This document shows positions 1-10,579 of a stretch of DNA of 64,000 nt, one piece after another. Numbering within the stretch: position 1 is the stretch's first letter; the number at the start of each line of letters is the position of its first letter. Origin of the DNA: DATGPD01 sp031423015 (lineage in GTDB: Bacteria; Planctomycetota; UBA1135; UBA2386). The stretch is taken from NCBI GenBank assembly GCA_031423015.1, contig JANPER010000040.1, forward strand, positions 65,195 to 129,194. The letters are read 5' to 3'. The notes under the pieces were generated by a model. It searched no databases. It was not told where the DNA came from and worked only from the letters and a program-made list of their open reading frames with translations. The position numbers and the translations under genes are program-made.

Positions 1-885
1 GACCGCGCTGGTCGCCATGAAGGCCCAAAGGACGATCACGTCCTCCTGGGGATGGTGGCGGAAGAAGGGGCCCTGCCCGGCGGCGGTCCCGTACGCGGCG
101 ATGGCCGACACCAACAAGAGCGCGAGCCCGGTACCGCTCGGGCCGAACCGCACGGCCGACCAGGCCACCAAGGGCAACGGCAGGAAGGCCAGTGACCAGC
201 CGACTGCGGACGATCCCCCATTGGTGACGAACACCGCCCAGGCGGTCAAACTCGTCGCGATCACCCACGTCACGAACTCGGGCCAACGCTGCGCGATCAC
301 CCCGCGGGCCTCCCGGTCGAAGCTGAGCAAGAGGGGTGCCACCGACACGACGCCCATGGTGTCGCCGCCCCACCACGTCAACCAAGCGCTCCAAGGGTTG
401 GCGGTGAGCGTGCCTGACGCCGAGAGGATCCCGACGCCGGCGGTGGAACTCAGGAGCATCCCGCCTGCGGCTGCGGCGGCAAGGATTCCAACGTCGCGCC
501 GTCGAGGCATCCGGCGCTGCAACCCGAGCCAACGGAGAGTCGCCACGACGACGAGCGGAGCGACGGTATTGCCGATTGCGATCAGGCCCGCGGCGGGGTT
601 TGCGGTGTTGACCAAGAAAGCCCCAAGCGCAACGCCAGGCCAGCAGCGGTAACCCCAGCGATACAGCGCGGCCACGGCGATTCCCGTGGGCGGCCAAATC
701 AGCGTGATGGTCGAATCGACGGCCGGCAGCAGCAGGCCCAGGCGACCGGTCACTGCGTACGCCAGCGCGACAAGAACCCACCGCCCCAACTCAATGGGCC
801 AGAGATCTGTCACCACTGAGTCGGCCAACAGCCTCGCATACCAAGGGTGTTGCCGCGTGACTCCTATGGGTCGTACCTCACCCAC
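1..885 (-). CDS. MASE1-domain membrane sensor protein (N-terminal part, runs off left edge)
   Basis: An open minus-strand frame of 295 codons reaches the window edge without a stop, so only the N-terminal membrane region is present. The translation is strongly hydrophobic with about eight membrane segments. It carries the MASE1 signature LIWPPTGIAVAALYRWGYR followed by CWPGVALGAFLVN and AIGNT, as in sensory histidine kinases and GGDEF proteins. I place the start at GTG 885; TTG 921 is an alternative, and an in-frame stop lies at 931-933. The missing C-terminus would normally hold the signalling output (histidine kinase, GGDEF or PP2C), so the output cannot be named. It is divergent from the methylmalonyl-CoA mutase gene. 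Confidence 0.72.
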   Translation of the reverse strand, partial: MGEVRPIGVTRQHPWYARLLADSVVTDLWPIELGRWVLVALAYAVTGRLGLLLPAVDSTITLIWPPTGIAVAALYRWGYRCWPGVALGAFLVNTANPAAGLIAIGNTVAPLVVVATLRWLGLQRRMPRRRDVGILAAAAAGGMLLSSTAGVGILSASGTLTANPWSAWLTWWGGDTMGVVSVAPLLLSFDREARGVIAQRWPEFVTWVIATSLTAWAVFVTNGGSSAVGWSLAFLPLPLVAWSAVRFGPSGTGLALLLVSAIAAYGTAAGQGPFFRHHPQEDVIVLWAFMATSAV

Positions 886-953
886 GTGCGGGATGATCCC
901 ACGCGGTTGCGCGCGATACAAGTCAGCCCCCTATGCGGCCGGCGATGTGTTCC

Positions 954-959
954 TACGAT
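954..959 (+). promoter_or_regulatory. Putative -10 element (TACGAT) of a leaderless promoter
   Basis: TACGAT lies exactly 6 nt before the ATG at 966, and no Shine-Dalgarno sequence is visible. The same TACGAT-N6-ATG arrangement precedes the Kelch gene at 26003, and TAAGGT-N6-ATG precedes meaB. The spacing fits transcription starting at or very near the start codon. No convincing -35 box is seen. This is inferred from position only. Confidence 0.4.
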
Positions 960-965
960 CCCGCC

Positions 966-3083
<2,118 letters not shown>

Positions 3084-3134
3084 ATTGGTGAACGGCGCAC
3101 GCTCGTGGTCTTGCCGTGCGCTGGTGCCGCGGCG

Positions 3135-4880
3135 ATGAAACATGGTCGCTGGCTCGGCCTGCTGGCCATCGCGGTGGCGTTCGCACTGACCTACGGCCCG
3201 GGGCTGCCGCATTTCTTCACCGCCGACGACTTCGTGCTCCTGCACTACATGCGCGACAACACCGGGGTCGACATCGTGCGCGAGAGGTTGTTGCACGGGC
3301 CGCGCAGCGACGTCGCATCCCCGTGGTGGCGACCAGCTTGGCTGCTGTTGTTCAACGCCTCATACGAGGCCTTTGGCCTCTCGCCGGCCGCCTTGCGCGG
3401 CGTGGTTTGGCTGCTGCACGGTGCGATGCTGGTGCTGGTCTTCGCGGTAGCCTCGCGCGTCGTCGCGTCGTCGGCGTTGGCACTCTGTGCGGCAGCCCTG
3501 TTCGCGCTGGCCCCGAGCTACGCCGAAGCGCTGCTGTGGATCTCGGCGGGGTTGAACGTGCTCCCCGCCGCGATCTGCCTGTTCGTCGCCGCGGTCGCCT
3601 ACGCGCACTTTGTCGAGAGCGGCGCGCGCCGCGCGTGGCTCGTCGCGTGGCTGACGTTCGTACTGTCGTTCCTGTTTCGCGAGGCCGGCTACCACATGCC
3701 CCTGGTCGTGGTCGCCGCGCACCTGACCTTGTCGAGGGGATCGCCGGTCGGGCGCCGCCTGCTCCGCGGCGTCTTGCACAGCCTGCCGTTCTGTGTCGTC
3801 GTCGTGCTGCACAACCTGTTCTTGAACCCGTTCGACGTCAGCGGGATGTCGCTCGCCGAGAACCTGCGCACCGCCGGCCGACACGGCGCCTTGTGGCTGC
3901 AAGCGTTGTTCGCGGTGCCCGACGGCCCGTGGTCAGCGGTAGCGACGCTGGCCGTGGGCACGGGTGCGATGGCCGCAGTGAATCACCGCGCGCGCTTCTG
4001 CCTACTCTGGGCGCTGGCGGCGAGCTTTCCGTTCGTCGCCCGCACCCACGAGACGCGCTTTCTCTACTTCGCGCATGCGCCGCTGGCACTGGCCGTCGTA
4101 CTCGCATGCGGCCCGTGGGCGCACGGACTTCGCACCCTTGCCGTGCTGGTGCCTGCGCTGGTGCTGGTCGTCGGGCTGAACGCCACGCGCATCGGCGGCG
4201 CGGTGCGCGCCCACGCGGCGAGCGCCCAGGTAAGCGCTACTTTCATCGAGCTCTTGCGCGGCGAGCAATTCGCAGGCGACGCCGAGCTGCACGTCGACTT
4301 CTTGCCGCCCGAACTCGCGGACGGCGCGCCGGAGGCACTCGAGCTGTACCTTGGCCACAAGGTGCGCGTGGTCAACCAGACCTTGCTCGAACGCGCGCCC
4401 TTCGTGATCTTCGGCCAGCCGGCGTTCGAGCACCTCGCCGACGACACCACCATCGTGCACTTCGATCACGCCGCACGGCGCTTCACGCGGACCACGCGCG
4501 GCGCGCTGATCGCCGGCCGGCCGCTGGTACCGATGTTCGCCTTCCGGCATCAAGCGCGCCAGGTGACCGCGTGGCCAGAAATGCAGTTCGCTCGCGACGT
4601 CGTGCATCTGTTGCAGCCACCGCCGCCACTCGATCTGGTCGGCGATGGCGTCGGCAAGGTCGTGTGGGTGCGCGCCGGCAACGTGAGCCGCTTCGACCTA
4701 GGCGTCGAAACGCCGCGCGACGGCTACCTGGTGATCGCGTTCATCGTCGACCTCACCACGGTCGGCGGCCACGCCTTCGTGGACGGCGCGGCGACGCCGC
4801 TGTTGGTCGTCGACGGCCTATTCAACGCGGTGCCGGTGCGCAAGGGGACGCACGAGGTTGTGGTCAAGACCTCGCTGTAG
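3135..4880 (+). CDS. Polytopic membrane protein, GT-C glycosyltransferase-like
   Basis: This is a protein of 581 residues whose first roughly 380 residues contain about ten hydrophobic segments, followed by a soluble C-terminal domain of about 200 residues. After the first membrane segment comes FFTADDFVLL; an acidic pair in the first outer loop is typical of GT-C fold glycosyltransferases (PMT, family 39 and relatives). That fold uses lipid-linked sugars, but neither substrate nor exact family can be read here. The gene sits between methylmalonyl-CoA mutase and meaB with gaps of 51 and 47 bp, so it is probably co-transcribed although functionally unrelated. A start at 3105 is possible, but ATG 3135 gives a normal membrane N-terminus (MKHGRWLGLLAIAVAFAL). 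Confidence 0.7.
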   Translation: MKHGRWLGLLAIAVAFALTYGPGLPHFFTADDFVLLHYMRDNTGVDIVRERLLHGPRSDVASPWWRPAWLLLFNASYEAFGLSPAALRGVVWLLHGAMLVLVFAVASRVVASSALALCAAALFALAPSYAEALLWISAGLNVLPAAICLFVAAVAYAHFVESGARRAWLVAWLTFVLSFLFREAGYHMPLVVVAAHLTLSRGSPVGRRLLRGVLHSLPFCVVVVLHNLFLNPFDVSGMSLAENLRTAGRHGALWLQALFAVPDGPWSAVATLAVGTGAMAAVNHRARFCLLWALAASFPFVARTHETRFLYFAHAPLALAVVLACGPWAHGLRTLAVLVPALVLVVGLNATRIGGAVRAHAASAQVSATFIELLRGEQFAGDAELHVDFLPPELADGAPEALELYLGHKVRVVNQTLLERAPFVIFGQPAFEHLADDTTIVHFDHAARRFTRTTRGALIAGRPLVPMFAFRHQARQVTAWPEMQFARDVVHLLQPPPPLDLVGDGVGKVVWVRAGNVSRFDLGVETPRDGYLVIAFIVDLTTVGGHAFVDGAATPLLVVDGLFNAVPVRKGTHEVVVKTSL

Positions 4881-4915
4881 GCACCGCACCCCTTCAGATC
4901 GTTCCAGCCTTCGCC

Positions 4916-4921
4916 TAAGGT
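4916..4921 (+). promoter_or_regulatory. Putative -10 element (TAAGGT) before meaB
   Basis: TAAGGT ends 6 nt before the meaB ATG, the same spacing as the TACGAT boxes at 954 and 25991. If functional it would give meaB its own leaderless transcript in addition to read-through from the mutase. The alternative reading is a weak AAGG-type ribosome site 8 nt before the ATG. The sequence does not decide between them. Confidence 0.3.
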
Positions 4922-4927
4922 GCCAAG

Positions 4928-5872
4928 ATGGAACTCGCCGACGCCGTGCTCCGCGGCGACCGCCCTGCCCTCGCACGCGCCATCACCTTGGTGGAGAGTC
5001 GCCGCCCCACGGACGAGGCGAGCGCCGACGCCTTGTTGCAGGCAGTGCATGGTCGTGGCAAAGACAGCGTGCGGGTCGGAATCTCGGGCCCGCCTGGCGT
5101 CGGCAAGAGCACATTCATCGATGCGCTCGGTTCGCTGCTGACCTCGCAAGGAATGCGCGTGGCGGTGCTGGCGGTCGACCCCTCCAGCTCGGTGAGCGGC
5201 GGCAGCATCTTGGGCGACAAGACACGCATGACCAAGCTGTCGCGCGACCCCAACGCGTTCGTGCGGCCGTCGCCGGGCAGCGGCGCGCTCGGCGGGGTCG
5301 CGCCGCGCACGCGCGAAGCGATCGCGGTGTGTGAAGGCGCCGGCTACAGCGTGATCCTGGTGGAGACGATCGGCGTCGGCCAGTCGGAGATCGCCGTCGC
5401 CTCGATGGTCGACTTCCTACTGTTGTTGGTGCCTCCCGACTCCGGCGACGAGTTGCAAGGCATCAAGCGCGGCATCACCGAGGTGGCCGACGGCGTGTTC
5501 GTGAACAAGGCCGACGGCGAACGCCTGGTGAGCGCGCAGCGCACGCGACTCGAGTACGAGCAAGCGCTGCAGCTCGTGCACACCGGCGACACGCGGCCGG
5601 TCGTGCTCGCGGGCTCCGCCCAGGAGGCGCGCGGTCTGAATGCGGTGTGGCAGGCCGTGACGGCACGCAGCCCGGTCGCCAGTCCGGCGCGCGCGCAACG
5701 GCGCGCCGCGCAAGCGCGCCGTTGGCTCGACGAAGCCCTGCACGACCAACTGGTCGAACGCTTCCTCCGGCGCTCCACCGCCGCTACGCAACTCGCCGCG
5801 GCCTACAGCGAGGTTGAGGGCGGGGGCGTGTCGCCGCGCGTGGTCGCGCGCCGCCTCCTCGCCAGCTCGTAG
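4928..5872 (+). CDS. meaB: MeaB/ArgK-type G3E GTPase, methylmalonyl-CoA mutase chaperone
   Basis: MeaB-family GTPases gate adenosylcobalamin loading and protect methylmalonyl-CoA mutase from inactivation. The 314-residue protein has Walker A GPPGVGKS at 54-61, the family block AVDPSSSVSGGSILGDKTRM (82-101), the switch segment ETIGVGQSE (146-154) and the base-recognition motif NKAD (193-196). Length and motif order are normal for the family, although the C-terminal dimerisation arm looks a little short. Its place 1.8 kb downstream of the mutase on the same strand supports the chaperone role over the old annotation as an arginine/ornithine transport ATPase. Confidence 0.95.
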   Translation: MELADAVLRGDRPALARAITLVESRRPTDEASADALLQAVHGRGKDSVRVGISGPPGVGKSTFIDALGSLLTSQGMRVAVLAVDPSSSVSGGSILGDKTRMTKLSRDPNAFVRPSPGSGALGGVAPRTREAIAVCEGAGYSVILVETIGVGQSEIAVASMVDFLLLLVPPDSGDELQGIKRGITEVADGVFVNKADGERLVSAQRTRLEYEQALQLVHTGDTRPVVLAGSAQEARGLNAVWQAVTARSPVASPARAQRRAAQARRWLDEALHDQLVERFLRRSTAATQLAAAYSEVEGGGVSPRVVARRLLASS

Positions 5873-5938
5873 GCCTAGGCTCCAAGTGCGGGGACGCGCA
5901 ATGCAACCCGCGCCGTCGATCGATGCGCCTGACAACTC

Positions 5939-5961
5939 GATCGTTGCATGCTGCAACGATC
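5939..5961. promoter_or_regulatory. Perfect 10-bp inverted repeat (possible operator or hairpin)
   Basis: GATCGTTGCA and its exact complement TGCAACGATC are separated by TGC. The element lies 67 bp after the meaB stop and 190 bp before the Hsp20 start, inside a 278-bp gap without a gene. It lacks a T-tract, so it is a poor intrinsic terminator, and it does not match CIRCE. A repressor operator for the Hsp20 gene is possible but unproven. Confidence 0.4.
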
Positions 5962-6150
5962 TGCCGGACTGACAGGGCGGCGGCGGAGCACGGTCCGGGC
6001 CCCGCAATCACGTCGCTTGCCGCAAGACACCGCCCCACCGGCACTTCCGCACAGCTCGAGAGGCGCGACAGCAGTTCGGCCCAATGCTTGCTTGGTCGTA
6101 CGCATCGCGCCACGAGCGCACATCAACCCAAGCAAACCCAAGGAACAACC

Positions 6151-6579
6151 ATGCAGCTCATCCCCTGGCACACCGGTAATCGCGTCTCCACGCTCGACTC
6201 GCTGTTCGACAACCTCTTCCAGTTGAGCGGCCAGCCCAGCCAAGCCCGTCAGCCGTCGGCCCCAGTGAACGTGTACGAGAACGAGACTGCGTTCGTGATC
6301 GAGGTCGAGCTGCCCGGCGTCGACCAGAAAGACGTCGAGGTCAAGCTGCACGGCGACGAACTGACCGTCACCGCCGAGCGCAAGCACAGCCACGCCACCA
6401 AGGACGGCGACTTCCACCGCGTGGAGTCGCACTTTGGCCGCTTCTCGCGCACCGTGCGCTTGCCCGAGGGCCTGCAGACCGAGGCGATCGACGCGACCTT
6501 CAGCCGCGGCGTGCTGACGCTGACGACGCCCAAGGCACCTGAGCGCACGCCGACGCGCATCGAGGTGAAGGCGAAGTAA
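6151..6579 (+). CDS. Hsp20/alpha-crystallin family small heat-shock protein
   Basis: This 142-residue ATP-independent holdase binds unfolding proteins in the cytoplasm. The alpha-crystallin domain spans about residues 38-130, opening with PVNVYENETAFVIEVELPG and ending with the characteristic FSRGVLTLTTPK. The short N-terminal arm (LDSLFDNLFQLSG) is typical of class A bacterial small Hsps, and the tail ends in RIEVKAK. An AGGA ribosome site lies 8-9 nt before ATG 6151. It is a single gene with a hairpin just downstream (6590-6615) and a perfect palindrome upstream (5939-5961) that might regulate it. Confidence 0.93.
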   Translation: MQLIPWHTGNRVSTLDSLFDNLFQLSGQPSQARQPSAPVNVYENETAFVIEVELPGVDQKDVEVKLHGDELTVTAERKHSHATKDGDFHRVESHFGRFSRTVRLPEGLQTEAIDATFSRGVLTLTTPKAPERTPTRIEVKAK

Positions 6580-6589
6580 TCGGTTGCAC

Positions 6590-6615
6590 GCGGGCCAGCC
6601 CACGGGTTGGCCCGC
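6590..6615 (+). terminator. Hairpin after Hsp20 gene
   Basis: GCGGGCCA pairs with TGGCCCGC across a 10-nt loop, starting 11 nt after the Hsp20 stop codon. The stem is strong and GC-rich, but no T-run follows. It is a plausible transcript end or processing stem. Confidence 0.4.
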
Positions 6616-6848
6616 ACAGCAGAGAGAATCTTGCGGCGCGTGCATCGCTGCCTTGGGCCGCAACCACCGGTTGCATGTCGGCGCAGCGCCGACCATAGGG
6701 GCCCAAGGCCGCTTTACTCCTTGGGGCTTCCAGTGCCGCTGGGGCGTGGCGAATTTGAAGGGAGTGGCGAATTACACGGACCGCAGATTTTCCGCGCCCC
6801 GCGAGGATTCGCGGCACTTGCAGCCCCGGTCGCGCGCAGCATGCGCGC

Positions 6849-7301
6849 ATGATCACCGTCGTGCAGCGAGTGAACCGCGCCGCCGTGCACGTCGGCGGCC
6901 AGGAAGTTGGTCGCATCGAACTCGGCGCATTGCTGTTCGTCGGCGTCGAGACCGGCGACACCAGCGACGACGCCGAGGCAACCGCACACAAGATCGCCAA
7001 GCTGCGGTTCTTCCCCGGCGCCACGCCGATGGACAAGACCCTGGCCGAGGTCGGTGGCAGTTGCCTGGTGGTCAGCCAGTTCACGCTGGCCGGCGCCTTG
7101 GCCAAGGGCAACCGACCGAGCTTCACCGCGGCGGCACCGCCCGATGTGGGCGAACTGCTCTACGCCCGCGTGGCGGAGGGCCTGCGCGGGTGCGGCCTCA
7201 GCGTGGCAACCGGGCAGTTTCGCGCGCACATGCACGTGACTCTGGAGAACGATGGCCCAGTGACGTTCATCGTGCGGGTGCAAGGTGGCCGCGTGCTCTA
7301 G
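6849..7301 (+). CDS. dtd: D-aminoacyl-tRNA deacylase
   Basis: DTD removes D-amino acids and glycine mischarged onto tRNAs, a cytoplasmic proofreading step. The 150-residue protein matches the family length and shows both active-site motifs: SQFTL at 76-80 and NDGPVT at 134-139. It also has the family segments GNRPSFTAAAPP and TGQFRAHMHVTL. The ATG at 6849 has no clear ribosome-binding site. The next gene, an MFS carrier, starts 91 bp downstream on the same strand. A D-amino-acid-oxidase-like gene lies 2 kb away; both act on D-amino acids, but no operon links them. Confidence 0.93.
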   Translation: MITVVQRVNRAAVHVGGQEVGRIELGALLFVGVETGDTSDDAEATAHKIAKLRFFPGATPMDKTLAEVGGSCLVVSQFTLAGALAKGNRPSFTAAAPPDVGELLYARVAEGLRGCGLSVATGQFRAHMHVTLENDGPVTFIVRVQGGRVL

Positions 7302-7392
7302 CCCGGACGAGTCGCGCCTTGCCCGGCCGCGGCGACGGCGCCATCATCGGCCAGCAGCCGCAGCGTCAAGCACGACGCCGCGACTGACCACC

Positions 7393-8802
7393 ATGTCGGA
7401 CCCCGACCGCCTCGTCGCCACGACTGGACCCTGGTGGCGCGCCCTCGATCGCCACCACTGGTTCGTGCTGGTGATGGCGTCGCTCGCCTGGATGTTCGAT
7501 TGCCTCGACCAGCAGCTCTTCATCCTGGCGCGCAACCCGGCGATCGCCGACCTGATGCCGAAGGGCACGCCCGCGGACGACCTGCGCCAGTGGGGCGGCA
7601 CCGTCACTGCGATCTTCATCGTCGGCTGGGCGGTCGGCGGCCTCATCTTCGGCGCGCTGGGCGACCGCGTCGGCCGCGCGCGCACGCTCACCCTCACCGT
7701 CCTGCTCTACTCGCTGTTCACCGGTCTATGCGCATACGCCCAAAGCATCTGGGACTTCTGCGCCTACCGCTTCATCACGGGCTTGGGTGTGGGTGGCGTG
7801 TTCGGCCTGGCGGTGGCGCTCGTCGCCGACTCGCTCCCAGACCGCGCGCGACCCGCCGCGCTCGGCGTGCTCCAGTCGATGTCGACCGTCGGCAACGTCA
7901 TCGCTGGCGGCATCGCGATTCTCCTCGGCTGGCTGGAAGTCCAGACCGCACTCGCTGGCGGCCAGCCCGGCACCGGCGCGTGGAAGCACCTGTTCCTGAT
8001 CGGTGCGGTGCCCGCGCTCTTGTGCGTGTTCTTGCAGCTCCGTCTGCGCGAACCTCAGAAGTGGGTGGCGGCGCGTGCCGCCGGCAGGCAGACCGGCGCT
8101 CGTTTCGGTTCGTATCGCTCGCTGTTCGGCGAGGCGCGCTGGCGCCGGCCCGCACTGTTCGGAATGCTGCTGTGCGTCGCAGGCGTCGTCGGGCTCTGGG
8201 GCGTGGGCTTCTTCTCGCCCGAGCTGGTGGCTGGCGTCATCGGCCGGCGCCTACAAGAGAATGCCACACCCCCCGCCGCGATCCCGGGTGCGCGCATGCA
8301 ATGGACTGGCATCAGCATGGTCATGCAAAACCTCGGCGGCTTCGCCGGCATGCTGACCTTCACCCGGCTGTCGTTGGTGTACGGCCGCAAGCCCGTGTTC
8401 TTCGCTGGCCTGATCGCGGCCCTGCTCAGCACCGTGCTCGTGTTCCAGTTCTTCGATTCGATCTGGCACATGTTCGTGCTCATGCCGCTCATGGGCTTCT
8501 GCCAGCTTGGTCTGTTCGCGGGCTTCGCCATGTATCTGCCCGAACTGTTCCCCCTGCGCCTGCGCAGCACGGGCACGAGCTTCTGCTACAACGTCGGCCG
8601 CTTCATCGCCGCCAGCGGCCCGTTCACCTTGGGCGTGCTGCAATCGCACCTCGCCGCCGACGCCATCACCGCGGAGGCAAAGCTCGACGCGTTCCGCGAT
8701 GCCGCGTGCTGGCTGAGCCTGGTGTATGTGCTCGGGCTCGTGGCCCTGCCGTTCTTGCCGGAGACGATGGGCAAGCCCATGCCGGAGGATGAGGTTTCTT
8801 GA
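7393..8802 (+). CDS. MFS transporter
   Basis: This is a 469-residue major facilitator carrier with 12 predicted membrane segments. The N-half shows an Asp in TM1 (WMFDCLDQQLF) and the conserved loop 2-3 motif GALGDRVGRARTL. The C-half contains MYLPELFPLRLRSTGTSF, a loop seen in sugar- and organic-acid-type MFS proteins. The substrate cannot be assigned. The start at ATG 7393 (MSDPDRL) leaves a soluble N-terminus of about 20 residues; an upstream in-frame ATG at 7285 would overlap the dtd gene and give a low-complexity Arg-rich extension, so I rejected it. Confidence 0.88.
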   Translation: MSDPDRLVATTGPWWRALDRHHWFVLVMASLAWMFDCLDQQLFILARNPAIADLMPKGTPADDLRQWGGTVTAIFIVGWAVGGLIFGALGDRVGRARTLTLTVLLYSLFTGLCAYAQSIWDFCAYRFITGLGVGGVFGLAVALVADSLPDRARPAALGVLQSMSTVGNVIAGGIAILLGWLEVQTALAGGQPGTGAWKHLFLIGAVPALLCVFLQLRLREPQKWVAARAAGRQTGARFGSYRSLFGEARWRRPALFGMLLCVAGVVGLWGVGFFSPELVAGVIGRRLQENATPPAAIPGARMQWTGISMVMQNLGGFAGMLTFTRLSLVYGRKPVFFAGLIAALLSTVLVFQFFDSIWHMFVLMPLMGFCQLGLFAGFAMYLPELFPLRLRSTGTSFCYNVGRFIAASGPFTLGVLQSHLAADAITAEAKLDAFRDAACWLSLVYVLGLVALPFLPETMGKPMPEDEVS

Positions 8803-8832
8803 GTAGGCACGCGAGCACGCGACCCTCTCCTG

Positions 8833-8855
8833 GTCCGCCCTCTTGCGGCGCGGAC
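8833..8855. terminator. Possible bidirectional hairpin between convergent genes
   Basis: GTCCGC and GCGGAC can pair across an 11-nt loop in the 55-bp gap between the converging MFS and phosphatase genes. There is no T-tract on either strand. Confidence 0.28.
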
Positions 8856-8857
8856 TC

Positions 8858-9343
8858 CTAGCGGGCGGCGCGATCGGCGTTGTGCGCGCGCACCATCGCC
8901 ACGATGCCCGGCACGCCCTCTTCGATGCGATCGAGCGCCACGTCGAAGTCAGCGTCTGAGCCAAGGTAGGGATCGGCGACGTCGCGCAGCAAGAGCGTGG
9001 GCGACAGGTCGAGGTAGCGCCGGATCGCCACGGTCGCGGCGCGCGGGCGCTTCGATTCCAGTTCCTGCACGTGCCCCTGGGTCATGCCGAGCATGACGTC
9101 GAACTCCGTGAAGTCGGTGTGCCGCACACCACGCGCCACGAATCCGAGTAGGTCGTAGCCACGACGCGCCGCCGCCGCGACCGCGCGCGGATCAGCCGGC
9201 TCGCCAGTCTGGCCATCCCACGTGCCGGCGGAGGCAACCTGAGTCTTCGCCGCCAAGCCGGCTTCGGAGAGGGCATGGCGCACCACCACCTCGCCGAGCG
9301 GCGAACGACAGATGTTGCCGGTGCAGACGATCAACAGGCGCAT
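8858..9343 (-). CDS. Low-molecular-weight protein-tyrosine-phosphatase family protein
   Basis: This is a 161-residue cytosolic phosphatase. The P-loop signature C-x5-R-S is present as CTGNICRS at residues 7-14, with the nucleophile Cys7 and Arg13. The general-acid loop is DVADPYLG near residue 130. Members dephosphorylate tyrosine kinases of polysaccharide export, or act on arginine-phosphate in Gram-positives; the substrate here is unknown. The start at ATG 9343 is supported by a strong GAGGTGAGGT ribosome site. A longer frame upstream to 9439 has no such support. The gene is divergent from the permuted oxidase. Confidence 0.9.
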   Translation of the reverse strand: MRLLIVCTGNICRSPLGEVVVRHALSEAGLAAKTQVASAGTWDGQTGEPADPRAVAAAARRGYDLLGFVARGVRHTDFTEFDVMLGMTQGHVQELESKRPRAATVAIRRYLDLSPTLLLRDVADPYLGSDADFDVALDRIEEGVPGIVAMVRAHNADRAAR

Positions 9344-9489
9344 GACCTCACCTCGAGAGCGGCCTGCGACGCACGGGTCATTCCCATCTGCGGATTGTCC
9401 CTGATGACGGGGCAATCGCACGCAACTTCGAGCGCCCAACTCTTCCTCGTTGCCCGCATATTCAGGTGTGACCTCGTAACGGCGGCGCC

Positions 9490-10572
9490 ATGTCCCTCTC
9501 GCTCGACCGACGCTCGCTGCTCGCCGCAGCGGCCCTCGCGCCGTTCCCGGCTTTGCGCCGGACGTTCACGCTGCGCCAGGACGAGGGAACGCTACCGGAG
9601 CCCGACCTCACCGAAGGCCGCATTCTGCGTCGAGTCGCGGGCCTGCGCCCCTTCCGCACCGGCGGCATTCGGCTCGAGGCCGAGCGCGTCGCCGACAAGA
9701 CCGTCGTGCACAACTACGGTCACGGTGGCGCCGGCGTGACTCTGTCCTGGGGCAGCGCCGAAGTCGCAGCCGACCTGGTGGCAGCGGTTGCGGCGGCGCC
9801 AGCGGCGGTCGCCGTGGTCGGCGCCGGCGCCGTGGGCCTGGCCACCGCGCGCGTGCTGCAAGAACGCGGCTACTCGGTGCGCATGTTGGCCAAGGACTTC
9901 CCGCCGCACACCACCTCGAATCTCGCCGGCGCCGAGTGGTTGCCGATGGGGGTCGCGGTCGGCGACGACGACGACGCCCGCGCCCGCTTTGCCCGCATCA
10001 CCCGCGCCTCGTGGCAGCGCTTTTCGAGCCTGATCGGCGACACGTTCGGGGTCTACCTGCGGCCGCACCTCGAGGTCGGCAACGCGCAGCGACTGCTGGC
10101 GAACGTGGGCGGCGGCACGATCGCGCCCGCCACCGCGCTGGCGAAGCTGCCGTTCGCCCGCGTGCAGCGTCGCGGCGAGCGCTTCCACGGCATGTTGATC
10201 GAGCCACCGATCTACTTGGCGGCGCTGCTGCGCGCGGTGTTGGTGGCAGGCGGCAGTCTGCATGGCCGCAGCTTCGCCGGGGCCGAGGATTTCGCCGACT
10301 TGCCCGAGGCGGTGATCGTCAACTGCATGGGGCTTGGCGCTGCCACGGTGTTCGCCGACGCCACCGTGCAGCCGGTGCGCGGCCAGCTCGTGCACATGTT
10401 CCCGCAACAGCTCCCCTACCTGTTGTCGCACGAAGGCGGCTACCTGGTTCCGCGCAGCGACTGCACCGTGCTCGGCGGAACCTACGAGGTCGGCGTCGCC
10501 GACGACACACCTGATCTGGCGACCTGCGCCACCATCGTCGAAGGTCACCGCCGCTTCTTCGGCGGCATCTGA
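9490..10572 (+). CDS. FAD-dependent D-amino-acid-oxidase-like protein with circularly permuted order
   Basis: This 360-residue protein has all the blocks of D-amino-acid oxidase but in rotated order. The block that normally ends the enzyme comes first: GLRPFRTGGIRLE at 51-63 (Arg53 matching the substrate-carboxylate Arg) and HNYGHGGAGVTLSWG at 74-88. The FAD Rossmann motif VVGAGAVGLATARVLQ follows at 109-124, then TTSNLAGAEW. The protein ends with YLVPRSDCTVLGGTYEVG and EGHRRFFGGI, which in the ordinary enzyme directly precedes GLRP. The N-terminus LDRRSLLAAAALAPFPAL resembles a Tat signal, so export is possible. TAACGG sits 7 nt before the ATG. The gene converges with the U32 gene, 7 bp apart. 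Substrate is unknown. Confidence 0.85.
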   Translation: MSLSLDRRSLLAAAALAPFPALRRTFTLRQDEGTLPEPDLTEGRILRRVAGLRPFRTGGIRLEAERVADKTVVHNYGHGGAGVTLSWGSAEVAADLVAAVAAAPAAVAVVGAGAVGLATARVLQERGYSVRMLAKDFPPHTTSNLAGAEWLPMGVAVGDDDDARARFARITRASWQRFSSLIGDTFGVYLRPHLEVGNAQRLLANVGGGTIAPATALAKLPFARVQRRGERFHGMLIEPPIYLAALLRAVLVAGGSLHGRSFAGAEDFADLPEAVIVNCMGLGAATVFADATVQPVRGQLVHMFPQQLPYLLSHEGGYLVPRSDCTVLGGTYEVGVADDTPDLATCATIVEGHRRFFGGI

Positions 10573-10579
10573 CCAAGCA

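Noticed and set aside
7285..7392. Upstream start for the MFS gene
   Set aside because: It would overlap the dtd gene and add an Arg-rich low-complexity lead; ATG 7393 fits MFS N-termini.
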